Shown here piece by piece: positions 1-7,299 of a stretch of 35,721 nt of DNA. This DNA is from Paraburkholderia silviterrae (GTDB taxonomy: Bacteria; Pseudomonadota; Gammaproteobacteria; Burkholderiales; Burkholderiaceae): contig NZ_SMRP01000037.1 of the NCBI RefSeq assembly GCF_004353915.1, positions 1 through 35,721 of the forward strand, read 5' to 3'. The notes under the pieces were generated by a model. That model saw nothing but the letters and a program-made list of their open reading frames with translations. It was not told the DNA's origin and did not search any database. Position 1 is the stretch's first letter. Each line of letters opens with the position of its first letter. Made by a program: the position numbers and the translations under genes.

Positions 1-36
1 CTTTGTGGGTGTCCAAAGAGGCTTGACCACTACAGT

Positions 37-95
37 GCCGCCCCGCACAGGGGCAACACTAATAGACCTACATGAAAACAAGGAAAGGCCAACGC
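37..95 (+). repeat. Left copy of a 59-bp inverted repeat found at both window ends
   Basis: This stretch matches the reverse complement of 35663-35721 at 56 of 59 positions by eye. It begins with a hairpin (GCCCC, loop GCACA, GGGGC, at 40-54). An ATG follows at 72, opening a basic reading frame that starts MKTRKGQR and runs into CAACGC repeats. No ribosome binding site is visible before that ATG. The element lies 94 bp beyond the 3' end of the quinone oxidoreductase gene and points towards it. It is neither a recognised insertion sequence nor a known RNA family that I can name. Confidence 0.85.
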
Positions 96-188
96 CAACG
101 CCAACGCCCCACAACCCACACCAAATCAATTCTCAACCACGCCCTAAAGACGTACTTATACATGAGGCGCCTGCACCGCACGCCAGCT

Positions 189-1220
189 TCAATCCTCCGC
201 ACCCGCCTGCGTGGTCAACACAATCTTACCGATATGCGTGCCCGAATCCATCAGCGCATGCGCGTCGCTCGCGCGCTCGAGCTCGAAGCGCCGAAAAATC
301 ACCGGCTTCACGGCGCCACTCCGCACATGCGGCCAGACATGCATCTCAAGCTCGCGAATGATAGCGGCCTTCTCCTCATGCGTGCGCGAGCGCAGCGTCG
401 ATCCCATATGCGTGAGACGCTTCGCGAGCATCGGAAACAGATCGACTTGCGTGGCCGGCCCCTTGATCACGCCGATCTGCACGATGCGCCCGTTCACGGC
501 CGCGGCGGCGAAATTGCGCGCGACATAGTCGCCGGCAATGATGTCGACGATAACATCGGCACCTTTGCCCCCGGTGAACGCCATCGTCTCTTCAACGAAA
601 TCCTGATGCCGGTAGTCGATGGCGAGATCCGCGCCCAGCGCGAGACTGGCCGCGCGCTGCTCCTCGGAGCCCACCGTCGTGATGATGCGCCCCGCACCGA
701 GCGCCTTCGCGAACATCGTGGCGGTCGTGCCAATGCCGGACGCCCCGCCGTGAATGAGCACGGTCTCGCCCTTCGCCAACTGGCCGCGCTGGAACACGTT
801 CAGCCACACGGTCAGGAAGGTTTCGGGCATGGCGGCCGCCTCGACAACGCTCAATCCCTCCGGAATGAAGAGCGTATTCGACTCGTGCGCGGTGGCGTAC
901 CCAGCGTAGCCGCCGCCCGGGACCAGCGCGCAAACGCGGTCGCCGATCGTAAAGCGCGTCACGCCCGCGCCGAGCGCGACGACCTCGCCCGCCACCTCGA
1001 GGCCCGGAAGATCGGACGCACCCGGAGGCGGATCGTAAAGCCCCTTGCGCTGAAACACATCGGGGCCGTTGACGCCCGCTGCGTGAACCCGGATCAGGAC
1101 CTCGCCGGCACCCGGCACCGGCACCGGGCGCACCGTAGGCACCAGAACCTCCGGGCCGCCCGGGCGGGTGATTTCAACGGCCGGCATGGTGGCCGGGATC
1201 GTGGCTGTTGCATTCGACAT
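189..1220 (-). CDS. NAD(P)H-quinone oxidoreductase, PIG3 type (zinc-free medium-chain dehydrogenase)
   Basis: This 343-residue cytoplasmic protein is a medium-chain dehydrogenase/reductase of the quinone oxidoreductase branch; such enzymes reduce quinones or other reactive carbonyls with NAD(P)H. The N-terminal GroES-like domain contains VHAAGVNGPDVFQRKG and PGLEVAGEV. The nucleotide-binding loop is HGGASGIGTTA near residue 155, followed by a Rossmann fold. The structural and catalytic zinc ligands of true alcohol dehydrogenases are absent, and the length is normal. The ATG at 1220 has an AGGA-type ribosome binding site about 9 bases upstream. The gene is divergent from a LysR gene (start 1385), the classic arrangement of a LysR target, so control by that regulator is likely. 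The natural substrate is not identifiable. Confidence 0.9.
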   Translation of the reverse strand: MSNATATIPATMPAVEITRPGGPEVLVPTVRPVPVPGAGEVLIRVHAAGVNGPDVFQRKGLYDPPPGASDLPGLEVAGEVVALGAGVTRFTIGDRVCALVPGGGYAGYATAHESNTLFIPEGLSVVEAAAMPETFLTVWLNVFQRGQLAKGETVLIHGGASGIGTTATMFAKALGAGRIITTVGSEEQRAASLALGADLAIDYRHQDFVEETMAFTGGKGADVIVDIIAGDYVARNFAAAAVNGRIVQIGVIKGPATQVDLFPMLAKRLTHMGSTLRSRTHEEKAAIIRELEMHVWPHVRSGAVKPVIFRRFELERASDAHALMDSGTHIGKIVLTTQAGAED

Positions 1221-1346
1221 GGTGTCATCCTCATATGCGTGACCGAGGGGCGGCTGAATCTGGCTGAGTCACTGAATCGCCCGCATCGGATCTGCAAACG
1301 AGTATAGTTTTCGGGCTTCTTCGCGCCACGCAGTAAATTGCCGGTC

Positions 1347-1370
1347 GAGTGATGCAAAAATGCATCACTC
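1347..1370. promoter_or_regulatory. Perfect inverted repeat, probable LysR operator
   Basis: GAGTGATGCA at 1347-1356 and TGCATCACTC at 1361-1370 are exact reverse complements separated by AAAA. The site ends five bases before the GGAGG ribosome binding site of the LysR gene and lies between two divergent genes. It is well placed for autorepression and for control of the quinone oxidoreductase gene. The regulator assignment is inferred from position only. Confidence 0.6.
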
Positions 1371-1384
1371 GCTCTGGAGGCACC

Positions 1385-2254
1385 ATGAACTGGGACGACG
1401 CACGAATCTTTCTCGCGATCCATCGCGAAACCACCTTGCGCGCCGCGGCCCGCTCGCTGAAGCTCGATCAGGCGACGGTAGGCAGACGCCTTGCCGCGCT
1501 TGAGCATGCGCTCGGAGCCGCGCTTTTCGTGCGCACGTCAACGGGCTATGTGCTCACTCAGGCGGGCAAGCTCGCGCAGGCGCCGGCCGAGCTGATGGAG
1601 CGCTCGGCACACGATCTCGCGCGGCGCACGCAGGGCATGGACAAGCGCCTTGCTGGAGAGATCAAGGCGACGACCACCGAGGCGCTCGCGCTCGAGTTCG
1701 TGATTCCGGCGATCGAGCGCCTTCGCGCAAAGCACCCCGACGTCACGATCCAGTTGAATACTTCGTCGCAGCTCGTCAATCTGGCGAGGCGCGATGCCGA
1801 TATCGCGCTGAGGACCGTGCGCCCGACCCAGCCGGGACTGGTCGCGCGGCGGCTCGCAAGCTGGGAGATGGGGCTCTTTGCCTCCCAAAGCTATCTGGAG
1901 CGCCATGGCTTGCCCGTCGAGGGCGAGGCGTTTGCGGGCCACGACCTGGCGGTGTACCAGCCTTATATGGCGGCCATGCGCGTGCCTGCGCTCGCCGGCG
2001 AACCGGTTCACGGCGGGCGGATCGCGGCCAGCGTGAACTCGAACTTGAGTCTGCGCGCGGCCGTCAACGCCGGCATCGGGATCGGTGAAATACCCGTCAA
2101 CATTGGCGCGGCCGACGGCTTGATCCGGATCTGGCCCGGACGTACCAGGGAAAAGCCGTATGAAGTGTGGCTCGTGACGCATCAGGATCTACGGCAGACT
2201 GCGCGCATCAGGGCGTTGATCGACGAGATAGCACAGGGGTTCGAGCCGAAGTGA
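1385..2254 (+). CDS. LysR-family transcriptional regulator
   Basis: A 289-residue LysR-type regulator. The N-terminal winged helix-turn-helix (residues about 1-60) includes TLRAAARSLKLDQATVGRRL and LEHALGAALFVRTSTGYVLT. The rest is a LysR substrate-binding domain. I chose the ATG at 1385 because GGAGG lies four bases before it; an upstream in-frame ATG at 1349 falls inside the inverted repeat and has no ribosome binding site. It is divergent from the quinone oxidoreductase at 189-1220, which is its likely target. The effector is unknown. Confidence 0.92.
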   Translation: MNWDDARIFLAIHRETTLRAAARSLKLDQATVGRRLAALEHALGAALFVRTSTGYVLTQAGKLAQAPAELMERSAHDLARRTQGMDKRLAGEIKATTTEALALEFVIPAIERLRAKHPDVTIQLNTSSQLVNLARRDADIALRTVRPTQPGLVARRLASWEMGLFASQSYLERHGLPVEGEAFAGHDLAVYQPYMAAMRVPALAGEPVHGGRIAASVNSNLSLRAAVNAGIGIGEIPVNIGAADGLIRIWPGRTREKPYEVWLVTHQDLRQTARIRALIDEIAQGFEPK

Positions 2255-2383
2255 GCGCCTGTTGGAGGGCGAAGGCCCTGCCAATCATCACCGCAGTGAA
2301 TGCCGGTTCATTCAGCAAATAAACTTCATCAATACCGGCGCTGCCTCTAAGCTAACCTCACTACTTCAAGGGCTAGCGAAGCG

Positions 2384-3058
2384 ATGGCGGAACTCTACCT
2401 GATAAGACACGGCCAGGCGTCCTTTGGCACGGACAATTACGACCGGCTTTCGGACGCAGGCGAGCAGCAAAGCCTCTGGCTTGGCGAGCATTTCGCGCGC
2501 ATTGGCGTCCGGTTCGACCACGTCATGACCGGCACGCTACGGCGCCACGCACAGACGCTCGACGCGATCCGGCGCACGCTGCCTGGCCTGCCGCCCGAGC
2601 GCGAAGTTCACGCCGGGCTGGACGAATACGATTTCCACGCGCTCTTTGCCGCCCTGCCCGACGAGCATCGCAGCCTTGCCGACGCCGTGAAGGGCGATTC
2701 GCGCGAATTCTTCAAGGCCTTGCGGCAGATTCTGCATTTGTGGACCGACGGCGCGCTCGACGAGCGTGCGCCCGAAACGTGGAGTGCATTCCAGCGGCGC
2801 GTGGCCGATGCCCGCGCTGCCATCCAGCAAAGCGGTGCGCAGCGCGTGCTCGTGGTCACTTCAGGCGGCGTGATCGGCTCATTCGTCCAACAGTTGCTGC
2901 AAGCGCCCGCCGTGACGGCCATCGCGCTGAACATGCAGATCCGCAATAGCAGCGTGACGCAGTGCTACTTCAACCGCGAGGCGGCCCAACTGTCGAGCTT
3001 CAACGGCATCGCCCATCTCGATGATCCGCAACGCCACGCGTTTCAAACCTACGGCTAG
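2384..3058 (+). CDS. Histidine phosphatase (phosphoglycerate mutase-like) protein
   Basis: A 224-residue protein of the histidine phosphatase superfamily. The signature LIRHGQASFG puts the phospho-accepting histidine at residue 9, and TGTLRRHAQT matches the conserved arginine motif. The second motif, usually S-H-G-G, reads VVTSGGVIG, so Ser160 stands where the second active-site histidine is expected. It is the first of four same-strand genes (kinase, SDR, acyl-CoA dehydrogenase) with short gaps of 54, 55 and 24 bp, so an operon is likely. A role as a phosphatase for phosphorylated acyl intermediates is inference; glycolytic mutase function is unlikely given the context. Confidence 0.87.
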   Translation: MAELYLIRHGQASFGTDNYDRLSDAGEQQSLWLGEHFARIGVRFDHVMTGTLRRHAQTLDAIRRTLPGLPPEREVHAGLDEYDFHALFAALPDEHRSLADAVKGDSREFFKALRQILHLWTDGALDERAPETWSAFQRRVADARAAIQQSGAQRVLVVTSGGVIGSFVQQLLQAPAVTAIALNMQIRNSSVTQCYFNREAAQLSSFNGIAHLDDPQRHAFQTYG

Positions 3059-3112
3059 GCCGTCCGCCCATCCACGCCAAGATCCACCACGACCTGTCCA
3101 GCAGCGAACGAT

Positions 3113-4141
3113 ATGACCAGCGAAACCACCAGCCCGTCGCTCGACCTCGACCGGCTCACGCCCTACCTTGAACAGCACCTCGCGGGCTTTCGCGGCCCCG
3201 TGCGCGCGACGAAATTCCCGGGCGGCCAGTCGAACCCCACCTGGCTCATTGAAGCGCCCAGCGGCCGCTACGTGCTGCGCCGCCAGCCGCCGGGGCAACT
3301 GCTCAAGTCCGCGCACGCCGTCGACCGCGAGTTTCGCGTGCTGAGCGCGCTCGCCGAAACGCCGGTTCCCGTGGCGCGCGTCTGGCATCTGTGCGAAGAC
3401 CGCGAAGTCATCGGCAGTATGTTCTATCTGATGAGCTACGAGGAAGGCCGCATTTTCTGGAACCCGGCGCTGCCCGAAGTCGATCGCGAGGCACGGCGCG
3501 ACTATTACGCGTCGATCGTCACGACGCTCGCGGCGCTGCACGACGTCGATCCCGAACGCGTCGGCCTTGGCGATTACGGCCGCCCGGGCAATTACTTCCA
3601 GCGCCAGATCGAGCTCTGGACCAAGCAATATCGTGCCGCCGAAACGGAGCGCGTCGCGCCGATGGAGGCGCTGATCGAGTGGCTGCCGGCGCATTGCCCC
3701 GCCGACACGCAGCGCCCCGCGCTCGTGCATGGCGACTTCCGCATCGACAACCTGATCTTCGCCCCCGACGCCCCGCGCGTACGCGCGATACTCGACTGGG
3801 AGCTCTCGACGCTCGGCAATCCGCTCGCGGACCTCGCGTACTTCTGCATGTGCCTGCGCCTGCCGTCGAAGGGGCATATCACGGGATTGCGCGGGCAGGA
3901 CCGTGCCGCGCTGGGCATCCCCGAGGAAGACGAGATGATTGCGCAGTACTGCGAACTGCGCGGCCTGCCCGGCATCGAGAACTGGAATTTCTATCTGGCG
4001 TTCAGCTTCTTCCGCCTCGCTTCGATTGCCCAGGGCGTGAAGGCGCGCGCCCTGCAGGGCAATGCCTCGAACGCGAACGCGCACGAAGTGGGCAGCATGG
4101 TGGAGCCGCTCGCCGCGCTCGCAGCGGAACTGATTGACTGA
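3113..4141 (+). CDS. APH-type phosphotransferase, ACAD10/11 kinase-domain or LvaA-like
   Basis: A 342-residue small-molecule kinase of the aminoglycoside phosphotransferase fold. The catalytic loop HGDFRIDN starts at His206 (Asp208 is the likely base, Asn213 a metal ligand). The metal-binding motif is DWELSTLGNP from Asp228. Proteins of this subfamily resemble the kinase domain of human ACAD10/ACAD11 and LvaA of Pseudomonas putida levulinate catabolism, which phosphorylate the 4-hydroxyl of 4-hydroxyacyl-CoA. Here a separate acyl-CoA dehydrogenase of matching type lies two genes downstream, which supports that reading. The assignment to 4-hydroxyacyl-CoA is inferred from family and context, not proven. 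It is clearly not an antibiotic resistance gene by context. Confidence 0.88.
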   Translation: MTSETTSPSLDLDRLTPYLEQHLAGFRGPVRATKFPGGQSNPTWLIEAPSGRYVLRRQPPGQLLKSAHAVDREFRVLSALAETPVPVARVWHLCEDREVIGSMFYLMSYEEGRIFWNPALPEVDREARRDYYASIVTTLAALHDVDPERVGLGDYGRPGNYFQRQIELWTKQYRAAETERVAPMEALIEWLPAHCPADTQRPALVHGDFRIDNLIFAPDAPRVRAILDWELSTLGNPLADLAYFCMCLRLPSKGHITGLRGQDRAALGIPEEDEMIAQYCELRGLPGIENWNFYLAFSFFRLASIAQGVKARALQGNASNANAHEVGSMVEPLAALAAELID

Positions 4142-4196
4142 CGAAACACGCGCACCGCGTGCGCCCCGATACTGATCCCGAATCAAGGAGACGAGA

Positions 4197-4961
4197 TTGA
4201 CCACGAACCTGTTTGACCTCACGGGCCGGATTGCCCTCGTGACCGGCGCAAGCCGCGGCATCGGCGAAGCCATTGCCAGGCTGCTGGCCGAGCAAGGCGC
4301 TCATGTGATTGTGTCGAGCCGCAAGCTCGACGAGTGCGAAGCCGTTGCCGCGGACATCCGCGCGAACGGGGGCAGCGCCGAGGGCTTAGCGTGCCACGTC
4401 GGCCGCATGGAAGACATCTCGGCCACCTTCGAGCATATCCGCGCAAAGCACGGGCGCCTCGACATTCTCGTCAACAACGCCGCCGCCAATCCGTATTTCG
4501 GCCATATCCTCGACACCGACCTCGCCGCCTACAACAAGACCGTCGAGGTGAACGTGCGCGGCTACTTTTTCATGTCGGTCGAAGCCGGCAAGCTGATGAA
4601 GGCGCAGGGCCGTGGCGCCATCGTGAACACCGCTTCGGTCAACGCGCTGCAGCCCGGCGACCAGCAGGGCATTTATTCGATCACGAAAGCGGCTGTCGTC
4701 AACATGACGCGCGCATTCGCGAAAGAGTGCGGCCCGCTCGGCATCCGCGTGAATGCGCTGCTGCCCGGTCTCACGAAGACGAAGTTCGCGGGTGCGCTGT
4801 TCGAGAACAAGGACATCTACGACCAGTGGATCAACAACATCCCGCTGCGCCGCCACGGCGAGCCGCAGGAAATGGCGGGCACCGTGCTCTATCTCGTGTC
4901 CGACGCGGCGAGCTATACGAACGGCGAGTGCATCGTCGTCGATGGCGGCCTGACGATCTAG
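4197..4961 (+). CDS. Short-chain dehydrogenase/reductase (SDR)
   Basis: A 254-residue classical SDR. TGASRGIG near residue 17 is the cofactor loop, NNAA follows, and the active site is Ser (NTASVNA) with YSITKAA (Tyr-x-x-x-Lys). The C-terminus ends with the usual VVDGGLTI. The start is a TTG at 4197, supported by AAGGAG six bases upstream; no in-frame ATG gives a full N-terminal strand. In the surrounding operon it could oxidise a 3-hydroxyacyl-CoA to a 3-ketoacyl-CoA, as the lva-encoded SDR is thought to do. That role is inference. Confidence 0.9.
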   Translation: MTTNLFDLTGRIALVTGASRGIGEAIARLLAEQGAHVIVSSRKLDECEAVAADIRANGGSAEGLACHVGRMEDISATFEHIRAKHGRLDILVNNAAANPYFGHILDTDLAAYNKTVEVNVRGYFFMSVEAGKLMKAQGRGAIVNTASVNALQPGDQQGIYSITKAAVVNMTRAFAKECGPLGIRVNALLPGLTKTKFAGALFENKDIYDQWINNIPLRRHGEPQEMAGTVLYLVSDAASYTNGECIVVDGGLTI

Positions 4962-4985
4962 AAACCCGTACAGAGGCAACACATC

Positions 4986-6236
4986 ATGAATTTCGCTTAT
5001 AGCCCCAAGGTCGAGGACCTGATCCGCCGCGTGCGCGCCTTCATGGACGAGCACATCGTGCCGCGCCAGCGCCAGTGGCTCGAAGAAGTGCACGCGGGAC
5101 ACTATCCCGTCTCGTTCATGGAAGACCTCAAGGCCCTCGCCAAAGCCGAAGGCCTGTGGAATCTGTTCCTCCCGCACTTGAAGGACGACGAGCCCGGCAC
5201 GCGCCTGACGAACCTCGAATATGCGCCGCTCGCGGAAATCATGGGGCGCGTCTCGTGGGCGTCCGAGGTTTTCAACTGCAATGCGCCCGATACCGGCAAC
5301 ATGGAGCTGCTGCATATGTTCGCGACGCCGGCGCAACGCGAGCAGTGGCTCGTGCCGCTCATGGAAGGCAAGATTCGCTCGGCATTCGCCATGACGGAGC
5401 CGGACGTGCCCTCCTCCGATGCGACGAACATCACGACGTCGATCCGCCGCGACGGCGACGACTACGTGATCAACGGCCGCAAATGGTTCATCACGAACGC
5501 GGCGCATCCGAACTGCAAGATCTATATCGTCATGGGCAAGACCGACCCGGACGCGGAAAGCCACCGCCAGCAAAGCATGATTCTCGTGCCGGCGGACGCA
5601 CCCGGCGTGAAGGTCGTGCGCAATATCACGGTCATGAACCATGTCTCGCCCGAAGGCCATTGCGAGATCACGTTCACCAACGTGCGCGTGCCGGCTTCGA
5701 ACCTGCTCGGCGAGGAAGGCAGCGGCTTCGCGCTCGCGCAGGCACGCCTGGGACCTGGCCGCATTCACCACTGCATGCGCTCGATCGGCGCGGCGGAGCT
5801 CGCACTCGAACTGATGATCGAGCGCGCGCAGGAGCGCAAGACCTTCGGCAAGTATCTTTATCAGCACGGCACGGTCGGCGAATGGATCGCGAAGTCGCGC
5901 ATCGAAATCGATCAGGCCCGGCTGCTCGTGCTCAAGGCCGCATGGCTTATCGACGAGGTGGGCGCGAAATCGGCGCGTAAAGAAATCTCGATGATCAAGG
6001 CGCTGGTGCCGCAGGTTTATACGGCGGTTTGCGACCGCGCGATGCAGGTGTTCGGCGCAATGGGCGTGAGCCCCGACACGCCGCTGGCCGATCACTGGAG
6101 CTGGGGACGCGCGCTGCGCTATGCGGACGGCCCGGACGAAGTCCACCTCCAGGCCATCGCCAAGATGGAGCTTGCGCACCGCAAGGAGCGGTTTGGCACC
6201 ATGGCGGCCTACCTGAACGCCCCGCTGCGGGACTGA
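4986..6236 (+). CDS. Acyl-CoA dehydrogenase family protein, ACAD10/11 or LvaC-like
   Basis: A 416-residue flavoprotein with all acyl-CoA dehydrogenase domains: an N-terminal helical domain, a middle beta domain (FAMTEPDVPSSDATNI, residues about 132-150, flavin contact) and a C-terminal helical domain. At the position where ordinary acyl-CoA dehydrogenases carry the catalytic Glu (YEGT), this protein reads ADGPDEVH, with Asp381 in its place. To my knowledge this ADGPDEVH motif is typical of ACAD10/11-type enzymes, which remove phosphate from 4-phosphoacyl-CoA and convert it to the 3-hydroxy isomer. With the kinase at 3113-4141 it forms a split version of the fused human protein. The RBS (AGAGG) precedes the ATG. 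The substrate chain length is unknown. Confidence 0.9.
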   Translation: MNFAYSPKVEDLIRRVRAFMDEHIVPRQRQWLEEVHAGHYPVSFMEDLKALAKAEGLWNLFLPHLKDDEPGTRLTNLEYAPLAEIMGRVSWASEVFNCNAPDTGNMELLHMFATPAQREQWLVPLMEGKIRSAFAMTEPDVPSSDATNITTSIRRDGDDYVINGRKWFITNAAHPNCKIYIVMGKTDPDAESHRQQSMILVPADAPGVKVVRNITVMNHVSPEGHCEITFTNVRVPASNLLGEEGSGFALAQARLGPGRIHHCMRSIGAAELALELMIERAQERKTFGKYLYQHGTVGEWIAKSRIEIDQARLLVLKAAWLIDEVGAKSARKEISMIKALVPQVYTAVCDRAMQVFGAMGVSPDTPLADHWSWGRALRYADGPDEVHLQAIAKMELAHRKERFGTMAAYLNAPLRD

Positions 6237-6320
6237 TCCCCCGCGCACGGAATTGGGCCCATCGCGAACGCATCGTCACGGCGCCGCTCGTTTATGATGA
6301 CGGCAAACGGAGACCGTGAG

Positions 6321-7235
6321 ATGCGTTCACCCAAGCTGGATCTGAATCTATTCGTCGTATTCGAGTCGATCTACGACAAGCGCAATCTGACGCGCGCGGC
6401 CGAGGCGCTCTTCATCACGCAGCCCGCCGTCAGCAATGCGCTTGCCCGCATGCGCAAGGCGTTCGACGACCCGCTGTTCGTGAGCACGTCCACGGGCATG
6501 GTGCCCACCCCGCTCACTGAGAACATCATCGGCCGCGTGCGCGAAGCGCTGCAGTTGCTCGAAGCCAGCGCGACCGAAGGCGACGTGTTCGTGCCCGCCA
6601 CTTCGGAGCGCACGTTCCGGCTGAGCATGCCCGATTTGAGCGAGGCGATTCTGCTGCCCGCGCTGGGCGAGCTGCTGCAGCAACAGGCGCCCGGCATGAG
6701 CATCGAATGCTATTTCACCCCGCGCAGCGAGATGTCCACGGCGCTGGCCACAGGCAAGATCGACTTCGCGATCGACGTGCCGCTCGTCGACGACCCGCAA
6801 CTGCGTCAGGCACCGCTCGGCAACGACCACTATGCGTGCATGCTGCGTCACGATCACCCGTTTGCGGGCGAGACGCTGGCCATGGACGACTACCTCGCGC
6901 TCGGCCATATTCAGGTGTCGAGCCGACGCCAGGGCAGCGGCTTCGTCGACGCGGAGCTGAAAAAGATCGGCAAGCTGCGGCGCATACAGATGCGCGTGCA
7001 GCACTACATGGTGGCGCCGCTCGTGGCGCTGCGCACCGATCTCGTGCTCACCGCGCCCATCCAGCTGCTGCAACGCCATGACGCGCGCATTTTCGAGTTG
7101 CCGTTTCAGCTCCCGGACCTCGAATGGCATCTGTACTGGCATCGCAGCAGCGAGCAGGACCAGGCGGGCTTGTGGCTTCGCGGCAAGATTCTCGAGTTGA
7201 TGAGCGGCACGCCACCAAGGACTGCCGGCAGATGA
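6321..7235 (+). CDS. LysR-family transcriptional regulator
   Basis: A 304-residue LysR regulator of the NodD/NahR-like branch. The helix-turn-helix reads NLTRAAEALFITQPAVSNAL (about residues 21-40), followed by a full effector-binding domain. The ATG at 6321 has GGAG eight bases upstream; an earlier in-frame ATG at 6294 lacks one. It follows the acyl-CoA dehydrogenase by 84 bp on the same strand and probably regulates the 2384-6236 operon, though this is inferred from proximity. It converges on the YVTN protein gene. Confidence 0.9.
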   Translation: MRSPKLDLNLFVVFESIYDKRNLTRAAEALFITQPAVSNALARMRKAFDDPLFVSTSTGMVPTPLTENIIGRVREALQLLEASATEGDVFVPATSERTFRLSMPDLSEAILLPALGELLQQQAPGMSIECYFTPRSEMSTALATGKIDFAIDVPLVDDPQLRQAPLGNDHYACMLRHDHPFAGETLAMDDYLALGHIQVSSRRQGSGFVDAELKKIGKLRRIQMRVQHYMVAPLVALRTDLVLTAPIQLLQRHDARIFELPFQLPDLEWHLYWHRSSEQDQAGLWLRGKILELMSGTPPRTAGR

Positions 7236-7243
7236 CCCACGAC

Positions 7244-7281
7244 GCCCAGGGCTGGCGGCCAGTTGCCCGCCGCCCTTGGGC
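7244..7281. terminator. Candidate bidirectional terminator hairpin
   Basis: GCCCAGGGCTGGCGG at 7244-7258 can pair with CCGCCGCCCTTGGGC at 7267-7281 with one bulge and one mismatch. It sits between the convergent LysR and YVTN genes. No strong T-run follows on either strand, so it may not be a classical intrinsic terminator. Confidence 0.4.
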
Positions 7282-7299
7282 CAGCAGTTGCGCGCTCCT

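Noticed and set aside
72..1307. Long plus-strand open frame starting MKTRKGQR and running through the quinone oxidoreductase region
   Set aside because: The part beyond about 190 is antisense to a clear dehydrogenase gene and has a biased Arg/His composition. Only the conserved start of this frame is kept, as part of the repeat element.
2266..2279. Small hairpin after the first LysR gene
   Set aside because: The stem is only five base pairs with no T-run, so it is too weak to call a terminator.
3113..4141. Aminoglycoside resistance gene
   Set aside because: The fold is shared, but the operon partners and the ACAD10/11-like dehydrogenase point to acyl-CoA metabolism.
4386..6248. 620-codon minus-strand open frame across the SDR and acyl-CoA dehydrogenase genes
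   Set aside because: It is a shadow of two well-supported plus-strand genes and shows no domain.
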